Shown one piece after another: positions 43,163 through 50,848 of a stretch of 64,000 nucleotides of DNA. This DNA is from Tabrizicola aquatica (GTDB lineage Bacteria > Pseudomonadota > Alphaproteobacteria > Rhodobacterales > Rhodobacteraceae). Within the stretch, counting starts at the first letter, position 1; every line of letters starts with the position of its first letter. The notes beneath the pieces were generated by a model. That model was not told where the DNA came from and did no database searches. It saw only the letters and a list, made by a program, of their open reading frames with translations. The position numbers and the translations under genes are program-made. Location of the stretch: assembly GCF_002900975.1 (NCBI RefSeq), contig NZ_PJON01000001.1:682001-746000 (forward strand), in the 5' to 3' direction.

Positions 43163-43846
43163 GTGACCGAACCGCATCCGCCCCACCGTCGCGGCTTTCT
43201 TGCCAGCCTGCGCGCAAGCTTCCTGACCGGCCTGGTCGTCGTCCTGCCCATCGGGCTGACGATCTATTTTGTCTGGGCCGTCATCGGCTGGATCGACGGC
43301 TGGATCCTGCCGCTGATCCCGTCCTACTGGCAGCCCGACGCCGTGATCCGCCGCTGGATCGGTCCGGACTACGAATTCCCGGTGCGCGGGGTCGGCGTCC
43401 TGGTTTTCCTGATCGTCACGATCATCGTCGGCTGGATGGCCAAGGGCCTGATCGGCCGCTCTGTCATCCGCTCGGGCGAGAACTTGGTCGAGCGGATGCC
43501 GGTCGTCCGTTCCGTCTACGGCGCGATCAAGCAGGTGGCCGAAACCTTCTTCAACAAGAAGGAACAAAGCTTCGACAAGGTCGTCCTGGTCGAGTTTCCG
43601 CGCCCCGGGTCCTGGGCGCTGGGATTCGTGTCCACGCGGCCCAGGGGCGAGTTGGCCGAGCGGTTGGCAGCCCTTGGCCCCGACATGTCCGCGGTGTTCG
43701 TCGGTCTGACCCCCTTTACCAGCGGGATGCTCCTCTTCGTGCCGACACAGGACCTGATCGTGATGGACATGGGCGTGGACGACGCGGCCAAGCTGATCGT
43801 GTCGGGCGGCCTGGTCTATCCCCTGCCGAAAGAGCCGCTGGACTAG
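43163..43846 (+). CDS. DUF502 membrane protein
   Basis: 227-residue DUF502 family protein, function unknown. Two membrane helices: FLTGLVVVLPIGLTIYFVWAVIGWI (residues 20-44, of which the central part is hydrophobic) and VGVLVFLIVTIIVGWM. Then the conserved MPVVRSVYGAIKQVAETFF and GFVSTRPRGELAE. GTG 43163 is the start; AACAGGGACAG lies upstream. Convergent with the patatin gene, sharing CTAG. Confidence 0.88.
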   Translation: MTEPHPPHRRGFLASLRASFLTGLVVVLPIGLTIYFVWAVIGWIDGWILPLIPSYWQPDAVIRRWIGPDYEFPVRGVGVLVFLIVTIIVGWMAKGLIGRSVIRSGENLVERMPVVRSVYGAIKQVAETFFNKKEQSFDKVVLVEFPRPGSWALGFVSTRPRGELAERLAALGPDMSAVFVGLTPFTSGMLLFVPTQDLIVMDMGVDDAAKLIVSGGLVYPLPKEPLD

Positions 43847-44847
43847 GCCAGCACCCCCTTCAGGTCGGCCGAGGAGTCCTGCCCGATCTTCGGCGCGCCC
43901 TCGGTCAGGAACCGCTCGGCCGCCGCGCGGCCGGCGTCCTTCAACCGGTGCAGAAGCAAGGGCGTCGGCGACAGCTTGGAATCGGCGCCAAGCTCGTTCA
44001 TCAGCGCGTCATCGGCGATCATATGGACATTCACCGCCTTCATCGTGCCCGGCTCCATCCGGCCCTCGGCGATCAGGCGGCGGACAAAGTTGATCGCCCG
44101 CAACTCGCCCAGCAGGCTGGCGTTGAAGCTGATCTCATTGATCCGGTTCTGGATATCCAGCGCGGTTTCCGGCACCTCTTCGCGCCGCATCGGGTTGATC
44201 GAGACCAGCAGGATGTCATCCGGCAGGTCAGGCTCGTACAGCGGGAACAGCGCAGGATTGCCGGCAAAGCCGCCGTCCCAATAGGCCTCGCCCTCGATCT
44301 CGACGGTCTGGAACACCGTAGGCAGGCAGGCCGAGGCCAAAAGCGCCTCGGGCGTGATCTCCTCGCCCTGAAAGACCTTGATCCGCCCGGTCCGCACATT
44401 CGTTGCGCTGACGAACAGCCGGGGGCCCTGTCGGGCGCTGACTTCGCTGAAATCCAGGTCGCGCACCACCGGCTCCAGGGGGTTCTTCCAGCTGTCGCCC
44501 CAAAGCTGCGGCGACCAGACCTGCGCGGCCAAGGCCTGCGGCGAGAACGGCAGGACGGCGGCACTTGCCGTCTGCCAGAACCGCATCGCCGGCACGAAGG
44601 GCTGCAACCAGGGCAACATGCGGAAATCGCTGATCCCGGCGATCTGGTCCCACAGCCGGTCCAACCGCGCCCGCGCGCCCGTCCGCCCGCCCTCGATCAG
44701 GCCGGCCTTCAGCGCCGCACCATTCAGCGCCCCGGCCGAACAACCCGAGATCCCGGCAATCTCCAGATCCTCGACCTGCAACAGCCGGTCCAGCACACCC
44801 CAGGTAAAGGCGCCATGCGCCCCGCCGCCCTGCAGGGCCAGGTTCAC
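43843..44847 (-). CDS. Patatin-like phospholipase
   Basis: 334 residues from GTG 44847, directly after GAGGCGG. Oxyanion loop GGGAHGAF (7-14), nucleophile elbow GCSAG (Ser37), and catalytic Asp in YWDGGFAG (about 190). No signal peptide, so cytoplasmic. It starts 6 nt after the bdhA stop, one operon. Such patatin-bdhA pairs may link to lipid or polyhydroxybutyrate mobilisation; the substrate is unproven. Confidence 0.9.
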   Translation of the reverse strand: MNLALQGGGAHGAFTWGVLDRLLQVEDLEIAGISGCSAGALNGAALKAGLIEGGRTGARARLDRLWDQIAGISDFRMLPWLQPFVPAMRFWQTASAAVLPFSPQALAAQVWSPQLWGDSWKNPLEPVVRDLDFSEVSARQGPRLFVSATNVRTGRIKVFQGEEITPEALLASACLPTVFQTVEIEGEAYWDGGFAGNPALFPLYEPDLPDDILLVSINPMRREEVPETALDIQNRINEISFNASLLGELRAINFVRRLIAEGRMEPGTMKAVNVHMIADDALMNELGADSKLSPTPLLLHRLKDAGRAAAERFLTEGAPKIGQDSSADLKGVLA

Positions 44848-44852
44848 CCGCC

Positions 44853-45626
44853 TCACAGCGCGGTCCAGCCGCCATCGACGCTGATCGTGGTGCCGGTCAC
44901 CTGTTCGGCCGCGGGGCTGCACAGATAGACCGCGGTGCCGCCGATCTGTTCCACCGTGGCGAACTGCCGGCTGGGCTGGCGCTGCAGCATCACCTCGCGC
45001 AGGACGGTCTCGCGGTCCATGTTGTGCACCTTCATCTGCTCGGGGATCTGCGCCTCGACCAGGGGGGTCAGCACATAGCCGGGGCAGATCGCGTTCACCG
45101 TGATGCCCTGCCCCGCCACTTCCAGCGCCACGGCCTTGGTCAGGCCGACAACACCGTGCTTGGCCGCGACATAGGCCGATTTGAACGGGCTTGCGGTCAG
45201 GCCATGGGCGCTGGCCACGTTGACGATCCGGCCCCAGCCGCGCGCCTTCATACCCGGCAGCGCCGCCGCCGTGGTGTGGAAGGCCGACGAAAGGTTGATC
45301 GCCAGGATTGCATCCCATTTCTCGACCGGGAAATCCTCGACCGGGCTGACGAACTGGATGCCGGCGTTGTTCACCAGGATGTCGCAGCCGCCGGCCCTTT
45401 CCACCAGCGCCCGGCAGTCCGCCGCCTTGGACATGTCTGCCGCGATATAGCGGACGGCGACGCAGTGGCGGACGCCAAGCTCGGCGGCAAGGGCGTGATC
45501 CTCGGGCCGGTCGGTGAAGCTGTTCAGAATCACCTCGGCCCCGGCCGCCGCCAAAGCCTCGGCCACGCCCAGCCCGATTCCCGAATTCGACCCGGTCACG
45601 ATCGCCCGTTTGCCCGTCAACACCAT
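44853..45626 (-). CDS. bdhA: 3-hydroxybutyrate dehydrogenase
   Basis: Short-chain dehydrogenase oxidising 3-hydroxybutyrate to acetoacetate with NAD+, in PHB breakdown. 257 residues. TGxxxGIG loop as TGSNSGIGLGVA (about 10-21), NNAG motif ILVNNAGIQFV, catalytic Tyr/Lys in SAYVAAKHG, and the family-typical VLTPLVEAQIPEQMK. ATG 45626 (MVLTGKRAIVTGS). Confidence 0.93.
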   Translation of the reverse strand: MVLTGKRAIVTGSNSGIGLGVAEALAAAGAEVILNSFTDRPEDHALAAELGVRHCVAVRYIAADMSKAADCRALVERAGGCDILVNNAGIQFVSPVEDFPVEKWDAILAINLSSAFHTTAAALPGMKARGWGRIVNVASAHGLTASPFKSAYVAAKHGVVGLTKAVALEVAGQGITVNAICPGYVLTPLVEAQIPEQMKVHNMDRETVLREVMLQRQPSRQFATVEQIGGTAVYLCSPAAEQVTGTTISVDGGWTAL

Positions 45627-45698
45627 GCTCAGACCCCTATGCTGCACCTGCAAACGGATCATAGGGCCTGTCGGTTGCAAGATTCCAGCCGAAGCGCC

Positions 45699-45727
45699 AA
45701 AAAAAACGCCGGCACAAGGCCGGCGTT
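45699..45727 (-). terminator. Intrinsic terminator of the small RNA
   Basis: Perfect 9-bp arms AACGCCGGC / GCCGGCGTT (45727-45719 with 45713-45705, read on minus), 5-nt loop, then a U8 tract (complement of 45706-45699). Confidence 0.92.
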
Positions 45728-45774
45728 AAGTCTTTGAGGCAGGTTTCATACAGGCAAGAAACCTATCGAGCAGT
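45699..45774 (-). ncRNA. Candidate ~76-nt small RNA
   Basis: Minus strand. A promoter (45809-45781) ends ~7 nt before the expected start (~45774). The RNA would hold a stem AGGTTTC / GAAACCT (45764-45758 with 45747-45741, 10-nt loop), a single-stranded stretch GCCTCAAAGACTT, then a perfect Rho-independent terminator with eight U. No ORF fits. Length and layout match Hfq-type trans-acting sRNAs. Rhodobacteraceae have several ~75-80-nt stress sRNAs; I cannot assign which, if any. Confidence 0.7.
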
Positions 45775-45780
45775 GCCTTC

Positions 45781-45809
45781 TATATAGTCCCCTCTCCGCC
45801 GATGGCCAA
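45781..45809 (-). promoter_or_regulatory. Promoter of the small RNA
   Basis: Minus strand: -35 TTGGCC (45809-45804), 17-nt spacer, -10 TATATA (45786-45781). Read as CTTGG...CTATAT it also resembles the RpoH-type promoters of Rhodobacter, so stress control is possible. Confidence 0.6.
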
Positions 45810-45818
45810 GCTAAAAGT

Positions 45819-45847
45819 TTGAATATCCACGATCACCCGCATAGGGT
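45819..45847 (+). promoter_or_regulatory. Possible promoter of the solute-binding gene
   Basis: TTGAAT (45819-45824), 17-nt spacer, TAGGGT (45842-45847). Divergent from the small RNA promoter, overlapping no genes. The -10 is weak. Confidence 0.35.
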
Positions 45848-45888
45848 TCGGGACAAAGAACAACAGCTTACACGAGGGACCCCCCGCG

Positions 45889-47709
45889 ATGCTGCGCCAT
45901 CTGACCCCGATCCTCTGCCGCCTGGTCCTGCCGTTTGGCCTGGCCCTCAGCGCCGGCACCGCCCTGGCCGAACCCACGCATGGCATAGCTATGTATGGCG
46001 AACCCGCGCTGCCCCCGGATTTTGTGTCGCTGCCGCAGGCGAACCCCGATGCCCCCAAGGGCGGCACCATCACGCTGTCGATGACCGGCAGCTTCGATAC
46101 GTTGAATCCGTTCATCACCAATGGCACCGCGGCCGAGGGCATCACTCCCTTCACCTTCGAGACGCTGATGGCCCGCAGCTTCGACGAACCCTTCTCGCTT
46201 TACGGCCTATTGGCCGAATCGATTGAAACCGACGACGCCCGGACCTTCGTCGCCTTCACCCTGCGCGAGGGGGCCCGATTCTCGGACGGCACCCCGGTCA
46301 CGGTCGAGGATGTGCTGTGGTCCTATGAGACGCTGGGCACCCTGGGTCACCCGCGCTATCACACCGCCTGGAAGAAGATCGCCAAGGCCGAGGCGACCGG
46401 CCCCCGCACCGTCCGCTTCACCTTCAACACCGAGGACCGCGAACTGCCCCTGATCCTGGGCCTGCGCCCGATCCTGAAAAAGTCGGATTTCGAGGGAAAG
46501 GATTTCGAGGCGACCTCGCTGGACCGGCTGACCGGCTCGGGGCCCTATGTCATCGACCAGGTCGATCCGGGCGTGCAGATCACCTACAAGCGCAACCCCG
46601 ATTGGTGGGGCAAGGATTTGCCCGTGAACCGCGGCCAGTGGAACTTTGACACGATCCGCTACGATTACTACTCGAACCCGGTGGCGATCTTCGAATCGGT
46701 CAAGACCGGCGCGATCTCGGCCTATCGCGAGGACAACCTTGCCCGCTGGGCCAGCCGCTACGACTTTCCCGCGCTTGCCAGCGGCGAGATGGTGAAGCTT
46801 GAGGTGCCGCATGACCGCCCCTCGGGGATCATCGGCTTCGTGATGAACACCCGCAAGCCGCAGTTCGCCGACTGGCGCGTGCGCGAAGCGATGATCGAGC
46901 TGTTCAACTTCGACTTCGTCAACGCGACCGTCACCGGCGGTGCGGCACCGCGCATCACCTCGTATTTCGCCAACAGCCCCTTCGCCGTGGAAGCTGGCCA
47001 GCCGGCCGCAGGCGGGGTGCTGGCACTGTTGGAGCCGTTCAAGGCCGACCTTCTGCCCGGCACGCTGGAAGGCTACGCCCTGCCCCAGCCCGATGGCACC
47101 GCACAGAACCGCCCCGGCCTGCGCCGCGCGCTTGCACTGCTGGAAGAGGCGGGCTGGACCGTGGGCGATGATGGCGTGCTGAAGAACGCCGACGGCACCC
47201 CCTTCGCCTTCGAGATCCTGTTGACCATCGGCCAGGATGAGGTCGCAAGCGTGGCCGCGATCTATATCGAGGCGCTGAAGGATGTCGGTATCGACGCCAA
47301 GGTCACCATGCTGGACAGCGCGCAGATGAAGGCGCGGACCGACAGCTTCGACTTCGACATGACCTACATGATCCGCACCATGTCGCTTAGCCCGGGCAAC
47401 GAGCAAAGCCTGTACTGGTCCTCGGCTGCCGCAGACACCGAAGGCTCGCGCAACTGGATGGGGGTGAAGTCGCCCGCCATCGACGCGGTCATCGCCGCGA
47501 TGCTGGCCGCCCGCAGTCAGGAGGACGCCGCCACCGCCGCCCAGGCGCTGGACCGGCTTCTGACCGCCGGTCGCTATGTCGTCCCGTTCTGGTTCGCCGA
47601 CCGCAACCTGATCGTCCACAAGGCGGAATTGAAACATCCCGACCGGGTCCAGCTTTACGGAGACTGGGCGACGTCCTATCTTCCCGCCTTGTGGTGGTTC
47701 GAAGAATGA
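45889..47709 (+). CDS. ABC transporter substrate-binding protein, family 5 (YejA-like)
   Basis: 606-residue periplasmic solute-binding protein for peptides or related compounds. Signal peptide to about residue 27 (LVLPFGLALSAGTALA), then APKGGTITLSMTGSFDTLNP and RFSDGTPVTVEDVLWSYETL typical of YejA-like family 5. ATG 45889 has CGAGGGA upstream. No permease or ATPase genes follow, so it must work with components elsewhere. Close to the entericidin gene. Confidence 0.9.
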   Translation: MLRHLTPILCRLVLPFGLALSAGTALAEPTHGIAMYGEPALPPDFVSLPQANPDAPKGGTITLSMTGSFDTLNPFITNGTAAEGITPFTFETLMARSFDEPFSLYGLLAESIETDDARTFVAFTLREGARFSDGTPVTVEDVLWSYETLGTLGHPRYHTAWKKIAKAEATGPRTVRFTFNTEDRELPLILGLRPILKKSDFEGKDFEATSLDRLTGSGPYVIDQVDPGVQITYKRNPDWWGKDLPVNRGQWNFDTIRYDYYSNPVAIFESVKTGAISAYREDNLARWASRYDFPALASGEMVKLEVPHDRPSGIIGFVMNTRKPQFADWRVREAMIELFNFDFVNATVTGGAAPRITSYFANSPFAVEAGQPAAGGVLALLEPFKADLLPGTLEGYALPQPDGTAQNRPGLRRALALLEEAGWTVGDDGVLKNADGTPFAFEILLTIGQDEVASVAAIYIEALKDVGIDAKVTMLDSAQMKARTDSFDFDMTYMIRTMSLSPGNEQSLYWSSAAADTEGSRNWMGVKSPAIDAVIAAMLAARSQEDAATAAQALDRLLTAGRYVVPFWFADRNLIVHKAELKHPDRVQLYGDWATSYLPALWWFEE

Positions 47710-47738
47710 CCGCCCGGCAGCAATGAACAGGTAGAAAC

Positions 47739-47852
47739 ATGCGCAAACTTGCCCTGATCGCAACCCTGCTGGCCCTTGCGGGCTGCAACACTGTCGCCGG
47801 CGTGGGCGAGGACGTGTCCTCGGGCGCCCGCACCGTTCAGGGGATGTTCTGA
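47739..47852 (+). CDS. Entericidin A/B-family lipoprotein
   Basis: 37-residue mini-lipoprotein: MRKLALIATLLALAGCNTVA, lipobox LAGC (Cys16), then GVGEDVSSGARTVQGMF. This is the entericidin layout (small bacteriolytic/anti-toxin-like membrane lipoproteins, often stress-responsive). It starts 29 nt after the solute-binding gene, behind AGGTAGAAAC. Convergent with the kinase gene, 4 nt apart. Confidence 0.85.
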   Translation: MRKLALIATLLALAGCNTVAGVGEDVSSGARTVQGMF

Positions 47853-47856
47853 CGCC

Positions 47857-49269
47857 TCAGACCACAGCGTCGCGCGGTTCGGGCAGGCGGATCACCGTCA
47901 CGCTGCACTGCGCCTCGGCCACCACCTGGGCCGAGACCGATCCAAGATAGCGCCGCGTGGTCGAATGGCCGCGTGCGCCCATCAGGATGTGGTCGACATG
48001 GTTCGCCCTGGCATAGTCGATGATCGCCTGGCCGGGGTCAGGGCCTTCCAGCACGGTATAGGTCAGCCGGTGGTCGGGCAGATCGATGCTGGCGGCCCAG
48101 GTTTTGAGTGCCACCAGCCGCAGCACATGCAGGTTGTTCCCCTGATCGTCCGTGCCCTGGTCCAGGCCGATCCGGTGGGTCTTGATCACGTTGACGCAGG
48201 CGATCCGGGCCTCCGGCTCGATCGTCAGCATCCGCTTTACCGCCCCGCGCAGCATTGCTGCCAGCCGCTCGCCCTCGGGCGACAGGTCCACCGCCACCAC
48301 GATCACCGGAACCGAGGCAAGCTGCGCCGCCACCGTATCCGGCGCCCGGAAGTGTTTGATCCGGCGCATGATCCGCCAGCGGTCCCAGACCTGCAGCCAG
48401 CCGTCGCGGCGCAGCTTGTGGGCGCGGGCGGTCAGAGTCACCTGCTGCGGATGGGCCAGGTCGAAGGCCATCTGCGCCGCTGTCTGGTAGCGTTGCATCG
48501 GGTCGACGACCAGGGCGCGCAGGATGATCTCTTGCAGCCATTCCGGGATCTCGGGCCGGATCGCGCGCGGCGGCTCGGGGTCGCGCCACAGCCGTTTTCT
48601 GACCCCCCGCAGCGTCTGCGGCGTGCCCCAGGGAGTGCGCCCGGTGGCCAGCGCGTACAGCATCGCGCCCAGGGCAAAAAGGTCGGATCGCAGGTCGTCC
48701 CGGCAACGCAGATACTGTTCCGGCGCGATGAAGGGGAAGGTCCCCATCGGAATGCTGAATTCCTCGGCCAGAAGGTCGGGCAACTGGCCGTGCCGACTTA
48801 GCCCGAAATCCACCAGCACCATCTCGCCGGTGCTGCGCTGCAGGAAATTCTCCGGCTTCAGGTCCAGGTGGATCACCTGCTGACGGTGCAGGTCCGCCAC
48901 CGCATCCACCATCCGCGCCGCGATCTCGATCACCTCGGACAGGGGCAGCGGCGCCTGCTGGAACAGGGGCAGGAAACTGCCGCCCGCGATCTTCTCGGTC
49001 ACGATATAGGGCATCCGGTCGAAGCCGCCGGTCCCGATGACCCTGGGCACATGCGGGCCGACAAGGCGCGGCATGATCATCTGCTCGACCTCGAAACCGA
49101 CGATCGTCGGCCCATCATCGCCGTCCAGGATCGTCGGAACCTTCATCACCAGGGGCAGGGCATGGTCGGGATGCGTCACGTCCCAGATCGTGGCGAAGCC
49201 GCCAGAGTGCAGTTTCGCGCCAAGCGTGAAGCCGTCGATCGTCAGCCCGGTCCGTGGCCGCAGCGGCAT
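47857..49269 (-). CDS. Ser/Thr protein kinase fused to a universal stress protein domain
   Basis: 470 residues. Hanks-type kinase (about 12-275): loop LHSGGFATIWDV (20-31), Lys43, HLDLKPEN (134-141), DFG (154-156), APE (182-184); HRD is written HLD. A basic linker, then a USP domain (about 320-462) with the ATP-binding motif GARGHSTTRRYLGS (431-444). No membrane helix. ATG 49269, three nt after the metallophosphoesterase stop, with GGGGAG inside that gene. The fusion implies phospho-signalling tied to stress or ATP sensing. Confidence 0.9.
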   Translation of the reverse strand: MPLRPRTGLTIDGFTLGAKLHSGGFATIWDVTHPDHALPLVMKVPTILDGDDGPTIVGFEVEQMIMPRLVGPHVPRVIGTGGFDRMPYIVTEKIAGGSFLPLFQQAPLPLSEVIEIAARMVDAVADLHRQQVIHLDLKPENFLQRSTGEMVLVDFGLSRHGQLPDLLAEEFSIPMGTFPFIAPEQYLRCRDDLRSDLFALGAMLYALATGRTPWGTPQTLRGVRKRLWRDPEPPRAIRPEIPEWLQEIILRALVVDPMQRYQTAAQMAFDLAHPQQVTLTARAHKLRRDGWLQVWDRWRIMRRIKHFRAPDTVAAQLASVPVIVVAVDLSPEGERLAAMLRGAVKRMLTIEPEARIACVNVIKTHRIGLDQGTDDQGNNLHVLRLVALKTWAASIDLPDHRLTYTVLEGPDPGQAIIDYARANHVDHILMGARGHSTTRRYLGSVSAQVVAEAQCSVTVIRLPEPRDAVV

Positions 49270-49272
49270 CGC

Positions 49273-50013
49273 CTAGCTCCCCCTCAACAACCGTAGCGCC
49301 AGGTCTTCCGGCAGCCCCGCCGCGCGCAGTTTCTCGACCGTCCGGGCCAGATCATAGGGTGTGCGGCGGAAGGTCAACTCGTTCGTGGCCGTGTCCAGTA
49401 GCGCCCAGCCCGCCTGCGCCACCCCATCTCGCGCCTGCCCGACCGAGCCTATGACCGCCAGCCAGCGCCGGCTGCGCAACAGCGGGATCGGCAGGCCCGA
49501 CTGAAACGCCTGCTCGCGCACCGCGCCGGTCGGATCGCGGCTGACCAGCAGCGGCTGATGGGTGTGGCCGCAGAAGATCAGCCGCGCCCCCGTCGCCCGG
49601 AACGAAGGCACCGCCCGCCTGTCCGAGGTGACATAGCCGAACGCCCCCGGTTCATGGGCCGAGGCATGGGCAAACAGCGCATCGCCCTCTTCCGCCACCA
49701 GCGGCAGGCCCGCCAGGAACCCGCACTGCGCCGGGGTCAACTGCGCCTTGGTCCAGTCCATCGCCCGCCGGGCCAAGGCCGACATCGGCTCGGGCGCGCC
49801 ACCGGCGGCGGAGTCGTGATTGCCCTGCACGCAAAGCGCGCCCTGCCCCACCAGCTCCGCCGCCCTGTCGCAGCACCAGCCGGGGTCCGGCCCATAGCCC
49901 ACCAGATCGCCCAGCAGGACGATCCGGTCCGCCCCCCACGCCCGGGCGTCCTCCAGCACCGCCGCGAAAGCCTCGCGATTGGCGTGGATGTCCGTCAGGA
50001 TCGCAAACCGCAC
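49273..50013 (-). CDS. Metallophosphoesterase
   Basis: 246-residue calcineurin-like phosphoesterase from GTG 50013 (AAAGGGG before it). Motifs in order: DIHAN (9-13), GDLVGYGPDP, GNHDSA, and GHTHQP, with the metal-binding Asp/His/Asn set intact. It could be a phosphatase or a nucleotide hydrolase; the tight linkage to the kinase suggests it could reverse or modify that kinase's signalling, unproven. It is 40 nt after the XRE-cupin gene. Confidence 0.88.
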   Translation of the reverse strand: MRFAILTDIHANREAFAAVLEDARAWGADRIVLLGDLVGYGPDPGWCCDRAAELVGQGALCVQGNHDSAAGGAPEPMSALARRAMDWTKAQLTPAQCGFLAGLPLVAEEGDALFAHASAHEPGAFGYVTSDRRAVPSFRATGARLIFCGHTHQPLLVSRDPTGAVREQAFQSGLPIPLLRSRRWLAVIGSVGQARDGVAQAGWALLDTATNELTFRRTPYDLARTVEKLRAAGLPEDLALRLLRGS

Positions 50014-50053
50014 CCAATTCCCCTTTGAAACCCTCGCCCGCCTGCGCGTCGGG

Positions 50054-50677
50054 TCACACCAGCGACGTGACCCACAGAAGCGTCGCGTCCTCATCCGACA
50101 GGCTGATCACATTGTGCCCCATCGCCGCATCGTAATAGGCGCTGTCGCCCCGACGCAGGTCCACGGGTTCGTAGAACTCGGTGTAAAGCCGCACGATGCC
50201 GGTCAGCACATACAGGAATTCCTCGCCGTCATGGCGCACCCAGCCGTCGAATTCCTCGAACGACCGCGCCCGGATCGTGGCGCGATAGGGCAGCATCTGC
50301 TTCTTGGTCAGACCCTGGGCCAAAAGCTCGTGTTCATAGGTCGCGGTGGCCTGCGCCAGCCCCTCGGCCGCCTTGGTCACGGCCATCCGGCCCATGACCT
50401 GCTGCTTCGACGGCGGCGTGAAGAGCTGCGGTACGGTGATCGCCAGCCCCAACGCCAGCTTCTTCAACGCCTCATAGGTCGGGCTCATCTGCCCGTTCTC
50501 GATCTTGGACAGGGTCGAGCGCGCCAGCCCCGCCCGGCTTGCCGCCTCTTCCAGCGTCCAGCCAAGGCTGCGGCGCAATTCGCGCACCCTTTCACCCAGG
50601 TTCACCGGCTCGACATGCGCCTCGCCACCCGCTTCGCGGGCGACGCGGATCATCGTCTTGGGATCGGTGGGCTGCAT
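50054..50677 (-). CDS. XRE-cupin transcriptional regulator
   Basis: 207 residues from ATG 50677. N-terminal XRE helix-turn-helix (RVRELRRSLGWTLEEAASRA, then STLSKIENGQMSPTYEALKK), then a C-terminal cupin-2 ligand domain (WVRHDGEEFLYVLTGIVRLY, LRRGDSAYYDAAMGHNVIS). Typically senses a small molecule. First gene of the minus cassette; divergent from the AMP ligase, so it may control both sides. Confidence 0.9.
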   Translation of the reverse strand: MQPTDPKTMIRVAREAGGEAHVEPVNLGERVRELRRSLGWTLEEAASRAGLARSTLSKIENGQMSPTYEALKKLALGLAITVPQLFTPPSKQQVMGRMAVTKAAEGLAQATATYEHELLAQGLTKKQMLPYRATIRARSFEEFDGWVRHDGEEFLYVLTGIVRLYTEFYEPVDLRRGDSAYYDAAMGHNVISLSDEDATLLWVTSLV

Positions 50678-50696
50678 GAGGCCCCGGATAGCCCGG

Positions 50697-50719
50697 CCGC
50701 CGGACGCTTGCAACCGGCC
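50697..50719. repeat. 23-bp direct repeat, copy 1
   Basis: CCGCCGGACGCTTGCAACCG plus GCC, identical to copy 2 at 50802-50824, 105 bp apart, with TTGCAA at its core. 20 nt upstream of the XRE-cupin start. A likely regulator-binding pair in this divergent promoter. Confidence 0.6.
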
Positions 50720-50801
50720 TGCACGGACCGCCGCACATCAAGCCTGCCTCCGACGCCGCTCGACGGACTGACCCTTAATCCCTGCCGACACACCTCCCTG
50801 C

Positions 50802-50824
50802 CCGCCGGACGCTTGCAACCGGCC
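50802..50824. repeat. 23-bp direct repeat, copy 2
   Basis: Identical to 50697-50719. It lies 25-47 nt before the AMP ligase ATG. Together they flank the divergent start region. Confidence 0.6.
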
Positions 50825-50848
50825 GGCGCAGATGCGACCCCTTGGCCC

